Assembly (NCBI GenBank): GCA_002049455.2
Contig: KV918831.1
Location: 62,001 to 126,000 of the forward strand
DNA length: 64,000 nt
Direction: 5' to 3'
Source of the DNA: Porphyra umbilicalis
Lineage: Eukaryota; Rhodophyta; Bangiophyceae; Bangiales; Bangiaceae
In this document: one piece after another, positions 9,253 to 19,782 of the stretch
How positions within the stretch are numbered: position 1 is the first letter of the stretch
Layout of the letters: every line of letters starts with the position of its first letter
Made by a program: the position numbers and the translations under genes
Notes under the pieces: model-generated
Told to the model about the DNA's origin: nothing
Seen by the model: the letters and a program-made list of their open reading frames with translations, nothing else
The model's database searches: none

Positions 9253-11385
9253 ATGAACAATGCGGAAGTAAACCCCCAAAGGGCGTGCCACAGGCCAATT
9301 CCCACAATACCTGGGCTTTGGCCCGTCAAGAAGGCTACTTGTGTTCAATTGTCAATTGGGAGCGGAGATATGCTACACGGCGCCCACAACAACGCGGCGA
9401 TGTATTATGGTTCCTTTTGTTCGTTGTTGGCTGGCAGGCCCCCGCCGCCGCCGCGCCCGCGGCACCAGGAGGTGCCACCGCCGCAGCGGCAGCAGCGCGT
9501 CCGCACCCGCACGCACGACGACGGGCGCCGCGCGTCCCCCGACTCACCGCGGTCGACGACGCCACCGCCCGAGCCGCTACAACTGCCCGACGATACGCTG
9601 GGATGGGACGCGCTTGCCGGCCGAGCGGCGAAGGTGGACGCCCTCAAAGTCGCCCTCGCCGTCCTCCTGATGCCCGACGCGCGACGGGCGCCGCGGGCCT
9701 CGACCAAGGATGGGGTGTTGTTGACGGGCCCCCCCGGGACGGGCAAGACGCTGGCCGTCCGCCTGCTGACGGGCCGTGGAAAGGCGCTCAATGGGGGCAC
9801 CGCGGTGCCCCTGTGGGTCGGCAATGGCGGCAAGCTCCTCTCCAAATTTATCGGGGAGGGCGAACAGCGCGTCCGGCGTGTGATTGACGCCGCCACCGCC
9901 GCGCAGCCGTCCATCATTTGTTTCGACGAGTTTGAGGCAATCGCGGCCGCGCGCACCGACGGGCGCCAAGAGTCGATCCCGATGATCGCCACGCTTTTGG
10001 CGCTCCTGGACGGGTTGGTGCGGCGGTACCGGGTGTTGGTTGTTGCGGCGACGAACCGTGCCGACCTGATCGATCGCCCGTTTCGTCGGCCCGGCCGGTT
10101 TGGTACGGAGCTGCCCTTTGGGCTCCCCGACGCGGCCGGCCGCGCGGCCATCATGCGCGTGTCGGCCGCCGCGGAGGGCGTGCGCATGACCGCCGCGGAC
10201 GCAACCTGGATCGCCGACCACATCGACGACTGGTCGGTGGCCGAGCTCGCGGGCCTCTGTGACGACGCCGCCACGACCGTCTTTGCGCGGCGGTTTACGG
10301 GGTGGCCCGACTCGTTTGAGGAGGTTTCCGACAACGCTGTCGACTTGCGTGCCGACTGGAAGGACACCTTCGACCGGCGCAAACGGTCCACGCGGCTCGG
10401 GGCGCCGCCGCCCCTGCGGCGGCCGCTCCCCCAACGCGTGTCGTCGCTGCTGACACCGACGCTGACCGACGTGAACGGGCTTCTCACTCGCCACTTTCCC
10501 GTCCGCCAGCTCCGGTCGATGACTGGGCGTTGCACCGCAGCGGCGGCAGTTGGGTGCGGCGTGGACACTGCGTTCAGCGGCATGGCCGCGGGCCTTCCCA
10601 TTTTACCCCAGCGACTGCTCATTGACGGAGACGACGGGATGCAGCAAGGCACCGTCGCAGCTGCGGTTCTACATGCGCTGACACCAATGCCGATCTATGA
10701 CGCGGGCTTTGTGTCGCTGACACGTGGGGCTGATGCGCGCACCCCCCAGCAGCGGCTGGCAGAGACGATTTACGCCGCCACGCGCGCCGCGCCGGCCGTG
10801 CTCTTCATCCCACACGTAGACTTGTGTGTGGACGACCCGTCGGCGGGGGACTCGACGGACCTGCGCTTTTTTGAGGCGGCGCTCCGGGACGTGCCCGTCG
10901 GCACGCCGCTGCTGGTTCTGGCCACAACGGATCGGCGCGCCCGTCGTGCGTTGCTCGCCAACTTCCCCTCCACCTTTTCTGTCGAATCCTCCACGGATGC
11001 GCAGCGCCGCGACTATGGGGCCCACATCGTCAAGGCGTGCATGGACAAGGTCGCCGTGAAGGTCAAGTTCGGTGTACACCGGCCAGTCCCCTTGAAGGAC
11101 GTACACGCACGGATGGAGGCGTTGCAGACACAGTCGGCGGATTGGAGCGTCGACGCGATGGAGCACGTGTTTGAGAGTCTCCGCGCCCTCCTGTCAATGG
11201 AGGTCCTAACGGGGGCGGACCTGTGGCGGAGCCTTTTGAATGCCACCGCCCCGCTCGACGGCGAAGCGCCGAGTGTCGGCGCAAAAACAGCCGAAGGTGC
11301 CGCCAACGACGACACGTACGATGGTGGCGGCGGCGGCAACGGCGCCGCTGACGGCTCTCGTGGACGGCCGGCAAAGCGCACGTGA
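9253..11385 (+). CDS. ATAD2/Yta7-like tandem AAA+ ATPase without bromodomain
   Basis: ATAD2, Yta7 and Abo1 are nuclear AAA+ ATPases that remodel or load histone H3-H4 on chromatin. AAA1 is intact: Walker A GPPGTGKT at residues about 159-166, Walker B IICFDEFE about 222-229, sensor-1 ATNRAD about 263, arginine-finger region RRPGRF about 280. AAA2 is degenerate: the P-loop position reads DGDDGMQQGT (from about 454), but the segment up to LFIPHVDLCVDD and LLVLATTDRRARR matches the inactive second AAA domain typical of ATAD2/Yta7, which separates it from CDC48 and NSF. No bromodomain follows; the C-terminus is low-complexity Gly/Ala and ends in RGRPAKRT, a basic tail. The ATG at 9253 lies in AT-richer sequence without the CCATGG context seen at other starts. 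Composition changes at about 9440 just after an AG acceptor-like site, so the first exon may lie elsewhere. Confidence 0.82.
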   Translation: MNNAEVNPQRACHRPIPTIPGLWPVKKATCVQLSIGSGDMLHGAHNNAAMYYGSFCSLLAGRPPPPPRPRHQEVPPPQRQQRVRTRTHDDGRRASPDSPRSTTPPPEPLQLPDDTLGWDALAGRAAKVDALKVALAVLLMPDARRAPRASTKDGVLLTGPPGTGKTLAVRLLTGRGKALNGGTAVPLWVGNGGKLLSKFIGEGEQRVRRVIDAATAAQPSIICFDEFEAIAAARTDGRQESIPMIATLLALLDGLVRRYRVLVVAATNRADLIDRPFRRPGRFGTELPFGLPDAAGRAAIMRVSAAAEGVRMTAADATWIADHIDDWSVAELAGLCDDAATTVFARRFTGWPDSFEEVSDNAVDLRADWKDTFDRRKRSTRLGAPPPLRRPLPQRVSSLLTPTLTDVNGLLTRHFPVRQLRSMTGRCTAAAAVGCGVDTAFSGMAAGLPILPQRLLIDGDDGMQQGTVAAAVLHALTPMPIYDAGFVSLTRGADARTPQQRLAETIYAATRAAPAVLFIPHVDLCVDDPSAGDSTDLRFFEAALRDVPVGTPLLVLATTDRRARRALLANFPSTFSVESSTDAQRRDYGAHIVKACMDKVAVKVKFGVHRPVPLKDVHARMEALQTQSADWSVDAMEHVFESLRALLSMEVLTGADLWRSLLNATAPLDGEAPSVGAKTAEGAANDDTYDGGGGGNGAADGSRGRPAKRT

Positions 11386-12960
11386 GGTGCCTAGACGCAA
11401 GCACCGGCCGGCGGGGGGGCATTGCGCCCGTGGTCGCGACTCGGCCGGACGCAGCGGTAGCTGGTTCCCCGTACGGACCGCAGCTGCCACACGGAGACCA
11501 GGGATGGAAAAAATCGCGATTTTTTACATCTCGGATAGATTACTCTATAGATTAATCGATTAAAGCTCAATTTTCCAATTAATTAATGGTTTTATTGCTG
11601 CCTGTGACTTCGACTGCGGGCTGTGTCTGACCATCCAAGTCGCCGCCGCTTCGCTGGTCCGAGGGTGCTCGCTTGCCTCGGTCGGTGGTGGACGTTTTAC
11701 ACTTCACACTGAGTGGCGCGTCGGTAAACCTGAGGTGGAAGAGAAAAGAGCGGAGAGGCCGAGGTGGTCGCCGTTGTCCGTCCAGTGCGAGGTGAGGGTG
11801 AATGAGGAGCCGACCCTGTAGCCAAGGCCGCCCCCGCTGCCGCTCTCCACCGTTGTGACCACCCCGCCTCCGCACCGTCAGCCACCAAAACGCGTGTCGC
11901 ACCACAGGCAGCGGCCGAGACCCGAGGCGACAGCCTTCTATCATTAAGTAAAAAAACACATAAAAAACGGGAGAACGGCAACAGATTAATCTATTGATTA
12001 TATATGTATTAAATCCTTTTAATTTAATGCATGCATTTTATTGGTGCCAACCCTGACGGGGACACGCCGATGCCGCCGCCTGTTTCCCCTCTGCCCGCGG
12101 ATCCGTCGGTCCGACGTGGGTGACGGCGGGTGCTGTCTCTATTGTTTCATACGCGAAGCTTGTATGGTACTGTCGAAACACGTGGCTCTCTTGCCCTGGA
12201 TGACAAATGTCCGTCGGTACAAAGGGGGGGTCGACTCTGTAAAAGGTATCAATATCCGTCTGACCCCAACGCTTCACAACTGGGCTCTGATAAAGGCTTA
12301 ATTTCATCCCCGCCGGAAAAGAAAATCACGGCTCGCCTCGGGACAGCCTTGCGGGGTCGGGGGTCTTTTCCGTTTCCGGTGGGGCGCTCCCGTTCTCCTG
12401 CTGGAAACAGCACCCAAGCAAATGTCTGTACAAGTTCTCCACACAATCATTTCTCATGTTAGAAAATCACGTGTCACTACATACCAGATCCGCAGGCTAC
12501 AATATTCATACAAACATCCGTGATTAAATATTTAATATTGGAAGGTGCCCCCACAAACTATGAAAAAGCAAGAACTCGCTGCTGCACATGTGTTCGTGGT
12601 ACAAGATATTGTGCTGCAACGTGCCTTTTGACAAAAAATTCTTGCGAAAACGTGCGCCCACGCTTGAAGGAGCACTGCGCTGGTATTTGTCACGGTGCCA
12701 CCCACGCCGCCCCTCTTCCCAGCTGCTGGCGCGCCAAAAATGGACCTCCCGCGCCCTCCTGCCATCCCGACATCGGCAACAGACCATCGCGTCGCGCGAA
12801 GTGGCGCTCGGCGCACTTGAGCGCGCTTGCGCTCGATCGCTAGCTAATGTTGGACACGGGCATGTGATTGGCCAAAGAAGCTTCCGTAACTTGATCCGCG
12901 GTTCGGGCCGGGGAAAGGTCGCGGTCGGGCCAGAAATCTGAGACCTGCTCGAGTAAGGTC
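11386..12960. other. Non-coding, partly AT-rich region downstream of the AAA+ gene
   Basis: The stretch 11500-12030 is markedly AT-rich for this window (for example runs of ATTAATCGATTAA type around 11545-11590 and 11980-12040), which could mark a 3' UTR/terminator or a small AT-rich transposon remnant. The longest ORF (148 codons, minus strand, near 12524-12970) has no recognisable features. I see no gene. Confidence 0.4.
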
Positions 12961-14330
12961 GTTGGGGCACCTCTTAACTAATTTCGCCTAATTCTTCGGG
13001 CCCAACCTTTCCTGGGGCACAATAACCTGTAGTTCACTGACAAAGACTTAGCGAGGCCCACCAAACGCCCCAAATGGCGAGTGCCAATAGCGTGCACCGA
13101 TCGACATGCTCTGAATTCCCGGTCGCGTCACTCCCCCGTCGCCTATCGACGCTTCTCTCTGACTTGCAAGGCTCCCGTTGCATGGCGTTGAGTGTAAGCG
13201 GACATGCCCCAGTGTCTCCCTCCCGCTCGGCTCATCCGTCCCCCAATGGTGTGGCGTCAGCGGGGGCAAGGACGTGCTAATGCCGGACCGCAGCGGTGCG
13301 CACGGCGCTCTTGCATCGCTTGCGCGCGGCGAAAACAACCGCTCATCCTGACGGCGCTGACCCACGCCAGCGGGCTGCGGGCGTCCTCACGTTCGTGATC
13401 AACACAGAGGATGCGGTTGTCGCTCGCCGCGCACGCCGCGGGCCGCGTCTTGCGTGGGCCGAGGCCGCGCGGCTGCCGCCATGCGCGCGCCTCGTCGATG
13501 ACGGCTGCTCTGCGCCATGACAGAAAAGGTCTTTGATGGCCCTCACAGCGCCGTGCGAAGCAGCGGAAGCAGGAAGGGAACACCGCTCCGGCCCGCGCAC
13601 GAACGAGTGGGCGCCCCTCTCGGCTGCGAGACGAGCTACGCAGGGAGTGACTGACGGCGGACCGCCAGCCCAAGGTCGGGAGGGGGAGCGGAATCACGCC
13701 GCCGCGCTTTGCGCGTACGCTCGTCAGACCAGCGGCCGACCGTCCAAGCAAAGAACAGACAGCCGCCCGATGTGCAGCACACCCGTGTACGGCGCGTCGC
13801 CTCGCAACACATCCGTTCTCCCCCCCGCACGTGCAGCCCCGCAAGTGCGGCCCCGCACATCATGTGCTGCACGTGGGGAGAGGCATGATCATCGTGCATG
13901 ATGCCTCCCCCCACGGGCAGCCTCGCAAGAGCGGCCCGGCACGTGCGGCCCCGCAAGTGGGGCCCTGCAAGTGCGGTCCCGCATGTGCGGGGAGGGTGCC
14001 GAAATCTTCAGGAGCGCCTCCCACCCCCCCCCCCCCGTGCAGCCGGCGGCCACCACCGACAGGTGTGCCCGCTGAAAGGGACAACCACGGTCGCCATTCC
14101 TCTTGCCGCACGCGCTGCGCGCTCCGCCGCCTGCCACCCCAGCGGAGGCCTTCTGCCGGCACGGGCATCGTCTGCTTGGGACTTTGTGTCCATCGGCATG
14201 TCAACGACCGGTCGATGGCCCATCGAATATTGTCTCGCGATGAGGCCCATCGAACATGTCATCGATTCTTCCGATTGATGATTTGCGATATGCCTCTGAC
14301 ATCACCCTCGGCGCGCAGATTTAGTGTTTG
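12961..14330. repeat. Intergenic region with short GCAAGTGCGG/GCACGTGC repeats
   Basis: Between about 13825 and 13998 a short unit of the form CCCCGCAAGTGCGG or CCGCACGTGCGG recurs at least six times in direct and inverted orientation, around a hairpin-capable GGCATGATCATCG/TGCATGATGCC. The rest is GC-rich with overlapping ORFs on both strands that look like composition artefacts. No gene is supported. Confidence 0.45.
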
Positions 14331-14345
14331 ACCAGTATGCATCGC

Positions 14346-14400
14346 ATCGTCTCCTTGGACAATCAGTTGCAACGGAGGTCATCTTAGCTCATCGAGGGCC
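14346..14400 (+). repeat. Dispersed repeat copy A
   Basis: Starting at ATCGTCTCCTTGGACAATCA and running through GGAGGTCATCTTAGCTCATC, this resembles the reverse complement of 25331-25427, with substitutions and a small gap. It suggests a dispersed, diverged repeat family, possibly a MITE; ends were not defined. Confidence 0.4.
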
Positions 14401-14599
14401 ATCATCCGATACACTAAAATGCCTCAGAATTAGGTCATCCATGCAGCAACTCGATGAAGATGAAACTGCTCCACGATGACCAACCATCCTGAGGATATTC
14501 AAGCGACCCACATCACCTCTGACCCACAACGGAAACAATATATGCCAAAATACTGTTTAAAGGAATGCTTCATTTTAGCGTGGATCCGGGTGTGACGCG

Positions 14600-15100
14600 A
14601 TGTCCAGCAATCCCGTGACCTGGCGCGACGGTGACCTGGTTGGCCGGCGTGCCGCCACCCCCCCGCGCCTGTCAGCGCCACCGACGCCAGCTCCCCGCCC
14701 CATCGCACGCCCGCCCTGTCGCCCGCCTGCCCACCTGGCCGCCCACCCGCCGCTGTCGGCGCCCCCGCGCTCGCGTCGGCGCCCGCTCGACTTTCTTCTT
14801 CTGGGCGGCGCGGACGTGTCAGGGCGAGTCGGCGACTCCCCGCCTTCACGCCGCCCGTGCCCTGCCTGTCTCGCACCCGCCCGCCCTCTCGCCTGCCTGC
14901 CCACCTGGCCGTCCACCCGCCGCCGTCAACGCCCCCGCGCTCGCGTCTGCGCCCACTCTACTCTTATCGTCTAGGCCCGCGCGTGCCCGCCTTGTCGAAC
15001 GCCCGCCCACCCGGTCCCGTGAGCGCCGCCACCGCCGTCGGCCCCGCAATAGGGTCGATGCCCGCTCCATCATACTCGCATTGGCCCGCGCTGGTGAGTC
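14600..15100. repeat. Degenerate tandem repeats, period about 170 bp
   Basis: A unit containing GCCTGCCCACCTGGCCG, CACCCGCCGCTGTCGGCGCC and CCCCGCGCTCGCGTC starts near 14721 and recurs near 14891 (CCACCTGGCC at 14731 and 14901, offset 170). A more decayed third copy lies near 15000-15070. Open frames cross it on both strands (for example 269 codons plus, 125 codons minus) but change with each copy. I treat it as a repeat and do not call a gene here. Confidence 0.55.
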
Positions 15101-15549
15101 TGGGCGCGTCGGTGACCCCCTACCCACGCGCCCGTCCAAGCCCACACTCGCCCGCCCACCCTGTCGCTCGCTCGTCCATGTCGTCTGCCTCCATCCTACC
15201 CGGTCTCCCTCCCGCTCACCCTGCCGTCAGCCTGCCGTGTGTGATATCTCACACACCGCTGCACTCATCGAGACACACGTGATACACTCCTCTCCGTTCC
15301 CAAGGCGTGCTCTTCAATCAAAAGCTATCACCGCGAGCACTCCCTCGCACATGCACCGCGCACTCGGCACACGCGCGGAAAACCCGTGCACTCAAGTAGT
15401 GCACACAGGGCTCGAACAAACTAGAAAAGAAGCAAGCTAGCAAGCAGTTGGATGACGGTCTCAGAGACGGTCAGCGATGATAGTAGCAGGGGGGGGTAGC
15501 AGGTTGAGGTCCCGTTTCCGAAAGGACACAGTCGCACTTACAACGGCGA

Positions 15550-17952
15550 CTAGGCCTCGGCCACAGGCGGCGCCGCTGCGCCTTCGGCCATGTCACTCCC
15601 CGGCACCGGCATGTACTCCATTGGGAAGACGGCACGGTTTGGATCGTCCCCGTCAACGATAGCGAGCCCGTTGTTCGGGCGGTTGTGCTTGGGAAGGTAC
15701 GAGTCCAGGCTCACGGCCTCGTCGACGTAGCGCTTGAAACGATCGCCGTCCGGCCCACCTGTGCTGGTCCCGGTGATGACCATGTCAAGCGCCTCTGACA
15801 CCATTGTGCAAATAAGGGCGTAGTGGCCAAGGGTCTCGTGAACGACCACAACGTCACCCTCCTTGGTAGGCTCCTTGATGCGGTAACGGGCGCCCAGGTG
15901 CTTAAACATCCGCTTGGAGGCAGCGATGACGCCGACTCGCCCGCCTTCAGACTGCCCGTACTTGCGTTTGACCTGCCACTCCCGCGCTTTTGAAATGGAC
16001 ATAGTCCTCGCCGTCGAGTTGACGCCAGCAAACCAGCCCGCCACGACGACCGTCTTGATGGAAGACATCGCATGAGAGAAAACCATTCCCAGAGGAGCGC
16101 AGGCCCGCACGGCGCGCGGTGCAGAGCTGCCCCGCACGCGCTTCTTGGTGGGCTGGTCAATAATTTCCAGCAGGAAGGCGTTGGCCGTGGCAGGGGTGGC
16201 GTCCATTGACTCCATAGCGGTCTCAAGGATCATCTCGAACCTGGACTCGGGGTCGAGGAAGACGTCGGCGGTGAGCGTCGCGTCGGCAATAAGCTCAGAC
16301 ACGCGAGGCTTGAGCATGTCGCGGATGCCCTGCATCACCACCGTGCCCTCTGAACGCCGCTTGGACGGGTCAACGGAGGGAGCCAAGACAGGAGTCGTCT
16401 GCGAGCTGCGGGGTAGGCGTGCCGTGTCGTTGCCGTCCTTCTGGTTGCGCGGAGAGAAATTGCGCCCCGACGGCGGCACGCGTGTTGGTTTTTCGGGTGA
16501 CATTGGCGGCGTCGGCGACTGCGACCGCCCAAGCAGCTGCTCGTCGTAAATCACGGGTGATGCTGCGGTCATAATGTTTCCCGGCGGGGGCGACTGCGCA
16601 GCCGACCGCTCCCCCGCGTCCGCCCCTGTCTCCTTGGCCAGATGCGCCGCTTGCACGTCCAAAGCAAAGCGAACGCGCTTCCGCGGTGGCTCCTCATTGT
16701 CGTCGCCGTCCTCGCGTCGGTCGCTCCCGGCCAATGGCCGCGGCGCGGGCTTGCAGTTGGCACGGGCCATGACCTTGATCTCGCCGATGGAGCACGCTTG
16801 CAGCTCCAGGGAGTGCCCGTGCGTGTCAATCTGTTGCGTGTTAATCTTGACCGTGGCTGTCAAGTTGACAACCTGAGTCCTCAGGGCACGAACCTCGTCC
16901 ATAAGTCTGGCCACCTCACCACTCACCTTTTCCAGCTCGCCATGGGCCCCGCCGACTATCTGCACCGCCGAGCCGTCGTAGCCGGCTCTGCCGCTACCGC
17001 CGATCTTGCCACCGCTAGTGGTCTTTTGGGGCGCTGTCGCCGCCTTCGTAGCCGCTGCCGTACGGGCACGGCTGGGAGGAGCGTTGGCTCGTGCAAGTAC
17101 CGCGGCGCCCTTGGCGGCAATGGCTGCCTCGATGGCGGCAGAGCGGGAGGCTGCAGGGGATGAGGTACCCTTGCCCGATAAACCCGTCCCAGCGGCGGAC
17201 GAGCGCCCCTCAGCGTTGCCGAGAGCAACTAGCGCAGAAGACGCGACACTCTCATCACCACCGAGCGTTGCAGCAGCGGCGCCCGGCAAAGAAGCAAGGG
17301 AAGGCACGCCTTTCGCGCGGCGTCGCGCCGCGGCCGCGCTCCATCGCTTGGACGCCGCGGCGCGTGCCCGCTCGGGAGTGAAGGGCTTAGAGCCCGAGCC
17401 GGGGTTCATGACGGGGCGGCGAGAGCCAGCTCGAGTAGACGGGGGACTGTCAGCCACGCCACGTGTCTTGGACCCAGCCTCCCGAAGCAGGTTCACGTCG
17501 TCCACCCCGTGACCGAGCCCAGAGCGGACCCCCGCACCAGACGCACCCGCAGCATCAGCTTCAGAGGGAATGAGACTCCCAGGAGCGTCCGACAGCGGCG
17601 CTGCCGCGGGTGCTAAGCCACCCGCAGTAGAACACTGCGATTGCGTGAGGAATGAAGGGAACGGGAGTGTGTTGGGCTCCGGCGAGGGGGGTCGGTCCGC
17701 CACGCGAGCCGCTTGCCGACGCGAAAGATCTTCGTGGTGGCGCAAGGCGTTAAACGCCAAGAAGCCGCGGTAGTAGTCGTTGTTGGGGGCAGACGCAGGC
17801 GACACGGATGCGCGTGACGCCACTTCGGCAGAAGCGCCCATCCCGGCGTCACTCTCGGTCCCAAGGGCGGCCGTGGCGGCGGCGACCATCTCCTGCATGG
17901 TGCTCTTATTGTCTTGGTCCGTCACGGTGGGCATTGGCGTGCGCGGCCCCAT
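15550..17952 (-). CDS. Unknown 800-residue protein, probable transposon-associated
   Basis: The ORF starts at an ATG in CCCATGG context and is uninterrupted for 800 codons. Residues 1-330 are low-complexity Ala/Ser/Pro/Gly. A probable coiled coil (ELEKVSGEVARLMDEVRALR onward) covers about 340-395, followed by an NLS-like PPRKRVRF near 430. The C-terminal 270 residues are ordered-looking and free of repeats, beginning around MLKPRVSELIADATLTADVF and including KRKYGQSEGGRVGVIAASKR and PTKEGDVVVVHETLGHYALI. I do not recognise the domain. It lies upstream of and divergent from the Plavaka-like transposase (19783-23733), so it could be a partner gene of the same element or an unrelated gene. A nuclear location is inferred only from the basic motif. 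Confidence 0.6.
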   Translation of the reverse strand: MGPRTPMPTVTDQDNKSTMQEMVAAATAALGTESDAGMGASAEVASRASVSPASAPNNDYYRGFLAFNALRHHEDLSRRQAARVADRPPSPEPNTLPFPSFLTQSQCSTAGGLAPAAAPLSDAPGSLIPSEADAAGASGAGVRSGLGHGVDDVNLLREAGSKTRGVADSPPSTRAGSRRPVMNPGSGSKPFTPERARAAASKRWSAAAARRRAKGVPSLASLPGAAAATLGGDESVASSALVALGNAEGRSSAAGTGLSGKGTSSPAASRSAAIEAAIAAKGAAVLARANAPPSRARTAAATKAATAPQKTTSGGKIGGSGRAGYDGSAVQIVGGAHGELEKVSGEVARLMDEVRALRTQVVNLTATVKINTQQIDTHGHSLELQACSIGEIKVMARANCKPAPRPLAGSDRREDGDDNEEPPRKRVRFALDVQAAHLAKETGADAGERSAAQSPPPGNIMTAASPVIYDEQLLGRSQSPTPPMSPEKPTRVPPSGRNFSPRNQKDGNDTARLPRSSQTTPVLAPSVDPSKRRSEGTVVMQGIRDMLKPRVSELIADATLTADVFLDPESRFEMILETAMESMDATPATANAFLLEIIDQPTKKRVRGSSAPRAVRACAPLGMVFSHAMSSIKTVVVAGWFAGVNSTARTMSISKAREWQVKRKYGQSEGGRVGVIAASKRMFKHLGARYRIKEPTKEGDVVVVHETLGHYALICTMVSEALDMVITGTSTGGPDGDRFKRYVDEAVSLDSYLPKHNRPNNGLAIVDGDDPNRAVFPMEYMPVPGSDMAEGAAAPPVAEA

Positions 17953-19782
17953 GGGTCCGGGGGTAAAAAGAGAGTGGGAAGAAGATCGGGGAAGATGGAG
18001 GGGATAGGGGAGCGAGGTGCGGTGAGGGAAAGGTGGCGAAAGGGTGGAGAAGTGGGCTTGACGTCGATGGTGGCTGGGGCAGATCGGTTGCGATGATCAT
18101 GTGAACAAAGTCTTCACCTTCGCCTGAGGCGCGCTTAAGTACCAGATGACGCGTGCACAGGCATGCGGGGGTCAGCAAGACAGGCCGCACCGAGCAAAGG
18201 CAGCGTGAGTGTTGGAACGATCGACCTCCTCGCAGTGGCGTCGGGGCACTGTTAGCACTAAGGCACCCAGGCAGGAGCATCCGGTGCCCGAACGACCCGC
18301 GCTCCATTCACGAACGCCGCACGACGTACCACCACACACACGGATGTACGGCTCAACGTAAACAGTGCCAACCACCACGAGCCCGATCGCTCGATAGCCA
18401 GCAGCTGCACGTTCACCCCTGACGCACCGATCTCATGCCGCAAGGCTCTCCCGGCGTGCTCACCCCCCAGAATCCCACACAGCTTACCTGGGAGAGATTA
18501 GCAGCTAGGAATACCACCAAGATAGTTGGCGGAGCCGCCTGGTAAGCGGCTGCGCGTCAGGCGATGAACAATGCTGGCAGGCGTGGGGCACGGCACTACC
18601 TGACGGTCAGTGTCAAGAGGGTACTGCCTCGCCGCGCCCAAGATCATCCCGTTGTCACCAGGCAGTGCAAACGACTGCTGATAAGCGGTTACGACGACGG
18701 CGAGTCCCATCGAGGCTCGTGTGCTGGCGTCCGAGTGCCAGACACGGTCGGACAGCAAAGGGGGAACGGGAAAACGGCGCGCCGAAGGGGCTGTCAACAG
18801 AGAGTATCGACGTCTTCGACGCTCGCGGCGCCGCTTGTCGGCGTCCCGGGGCGGTCACATCCACGGGCGAAAGTGTGCAAGGCGGTCAACTTTTGGCTGA
18901 GTGCCAGAGGAAACACTGGCCCTGCTGCGTGGAGGTCCAGGGCACATTTCATACTGAATTTTCAATCTCCCATTTTTGATCCGATCGCTCACCACGCGGT
19001 GCTTGGCCCTCTCCTTGCCTGACAGCGAGTGCCTTGCGTGTCACCACCGGGTTTCGACGCGGACCGGCCAAGGCCAGGTCGGACTCTTCCCCTTCTCCCC
19101 CCCATTGCCCCTTGCTCTGTCCTCACTTCTCGCGCCACGAGCTACCGAGTACCGCCCCTTGCCCCTTCTGTCACACGTACCCCTGGCGCCATGAGAGGGG
19201 CTGTTTCGAGCCGTGAGAATGTGTGGCTCGTATGCGCTAACGTACACCAGACGGCACATCGCCATCCGCAGGAGGTAAGTGATTTCCACCCAGCAACTGG
19301 TGCTGTAGCACCAGGCGGGTACTGCTGGTGCATGCCCCATCTCGGGAGCTGTCGATACCACCCGGCGGGCACTGCTGCGTAACGACAGTGGGCTCTCAGG
19401 CGACGGTCTGGAGGCACACGACCTCCTGACGCGACAGGCAGTGCCGTGCTGATGGATGTGTCACACTGTCGGGACGCGTCACGCCGGAAACAGGAGACGC
19501 GACGACGCGATACTGGTGGCCCTCGGGGGGGGGTACGCTAGTGTCTGCGGGTTCTGCGTGACCCGCGGGGCGAGTTTCTGTGGGGTTTGGTGTGGTGGGG
19601 GTCCCCACATTGGCCGAGACGGGCTGGATGGCGGCCGCCGGGGGCACAGCTGTGTCCCGCTGCGTGGTACAAGACGGTCGGGTTCTGACGGGCTGGGGAA
19701 ACGTGCTTGCCGATGACCGTGCTGGCGTGGTGGGGTGACTTGGCGGCTACATTGACTGTTGTCGTCGGGATTGTGATTGGCC
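17953..19782. other. Divergent intergenic region
   Basis: This region separates the minus-strand unknown gene from the plus-strand transposase and so must hold both promoters if both are active. It contains a hairpin CTGGTGCTGTAGCACCAG at 19297-19314 with nearby related CCAGGCGGGTACTGCTG and CCCGGCGGGCACTGCTG. ORFs of up to 152 codons occur but have no features. No gene is supported. Confidence 0.4.

Noticed and set aside
14631-15440. A 269-codon plus-strand frame
   Set aside because: It crosses degenerate 170-bp tandem repeats and has no consistent protein pattern between copies.
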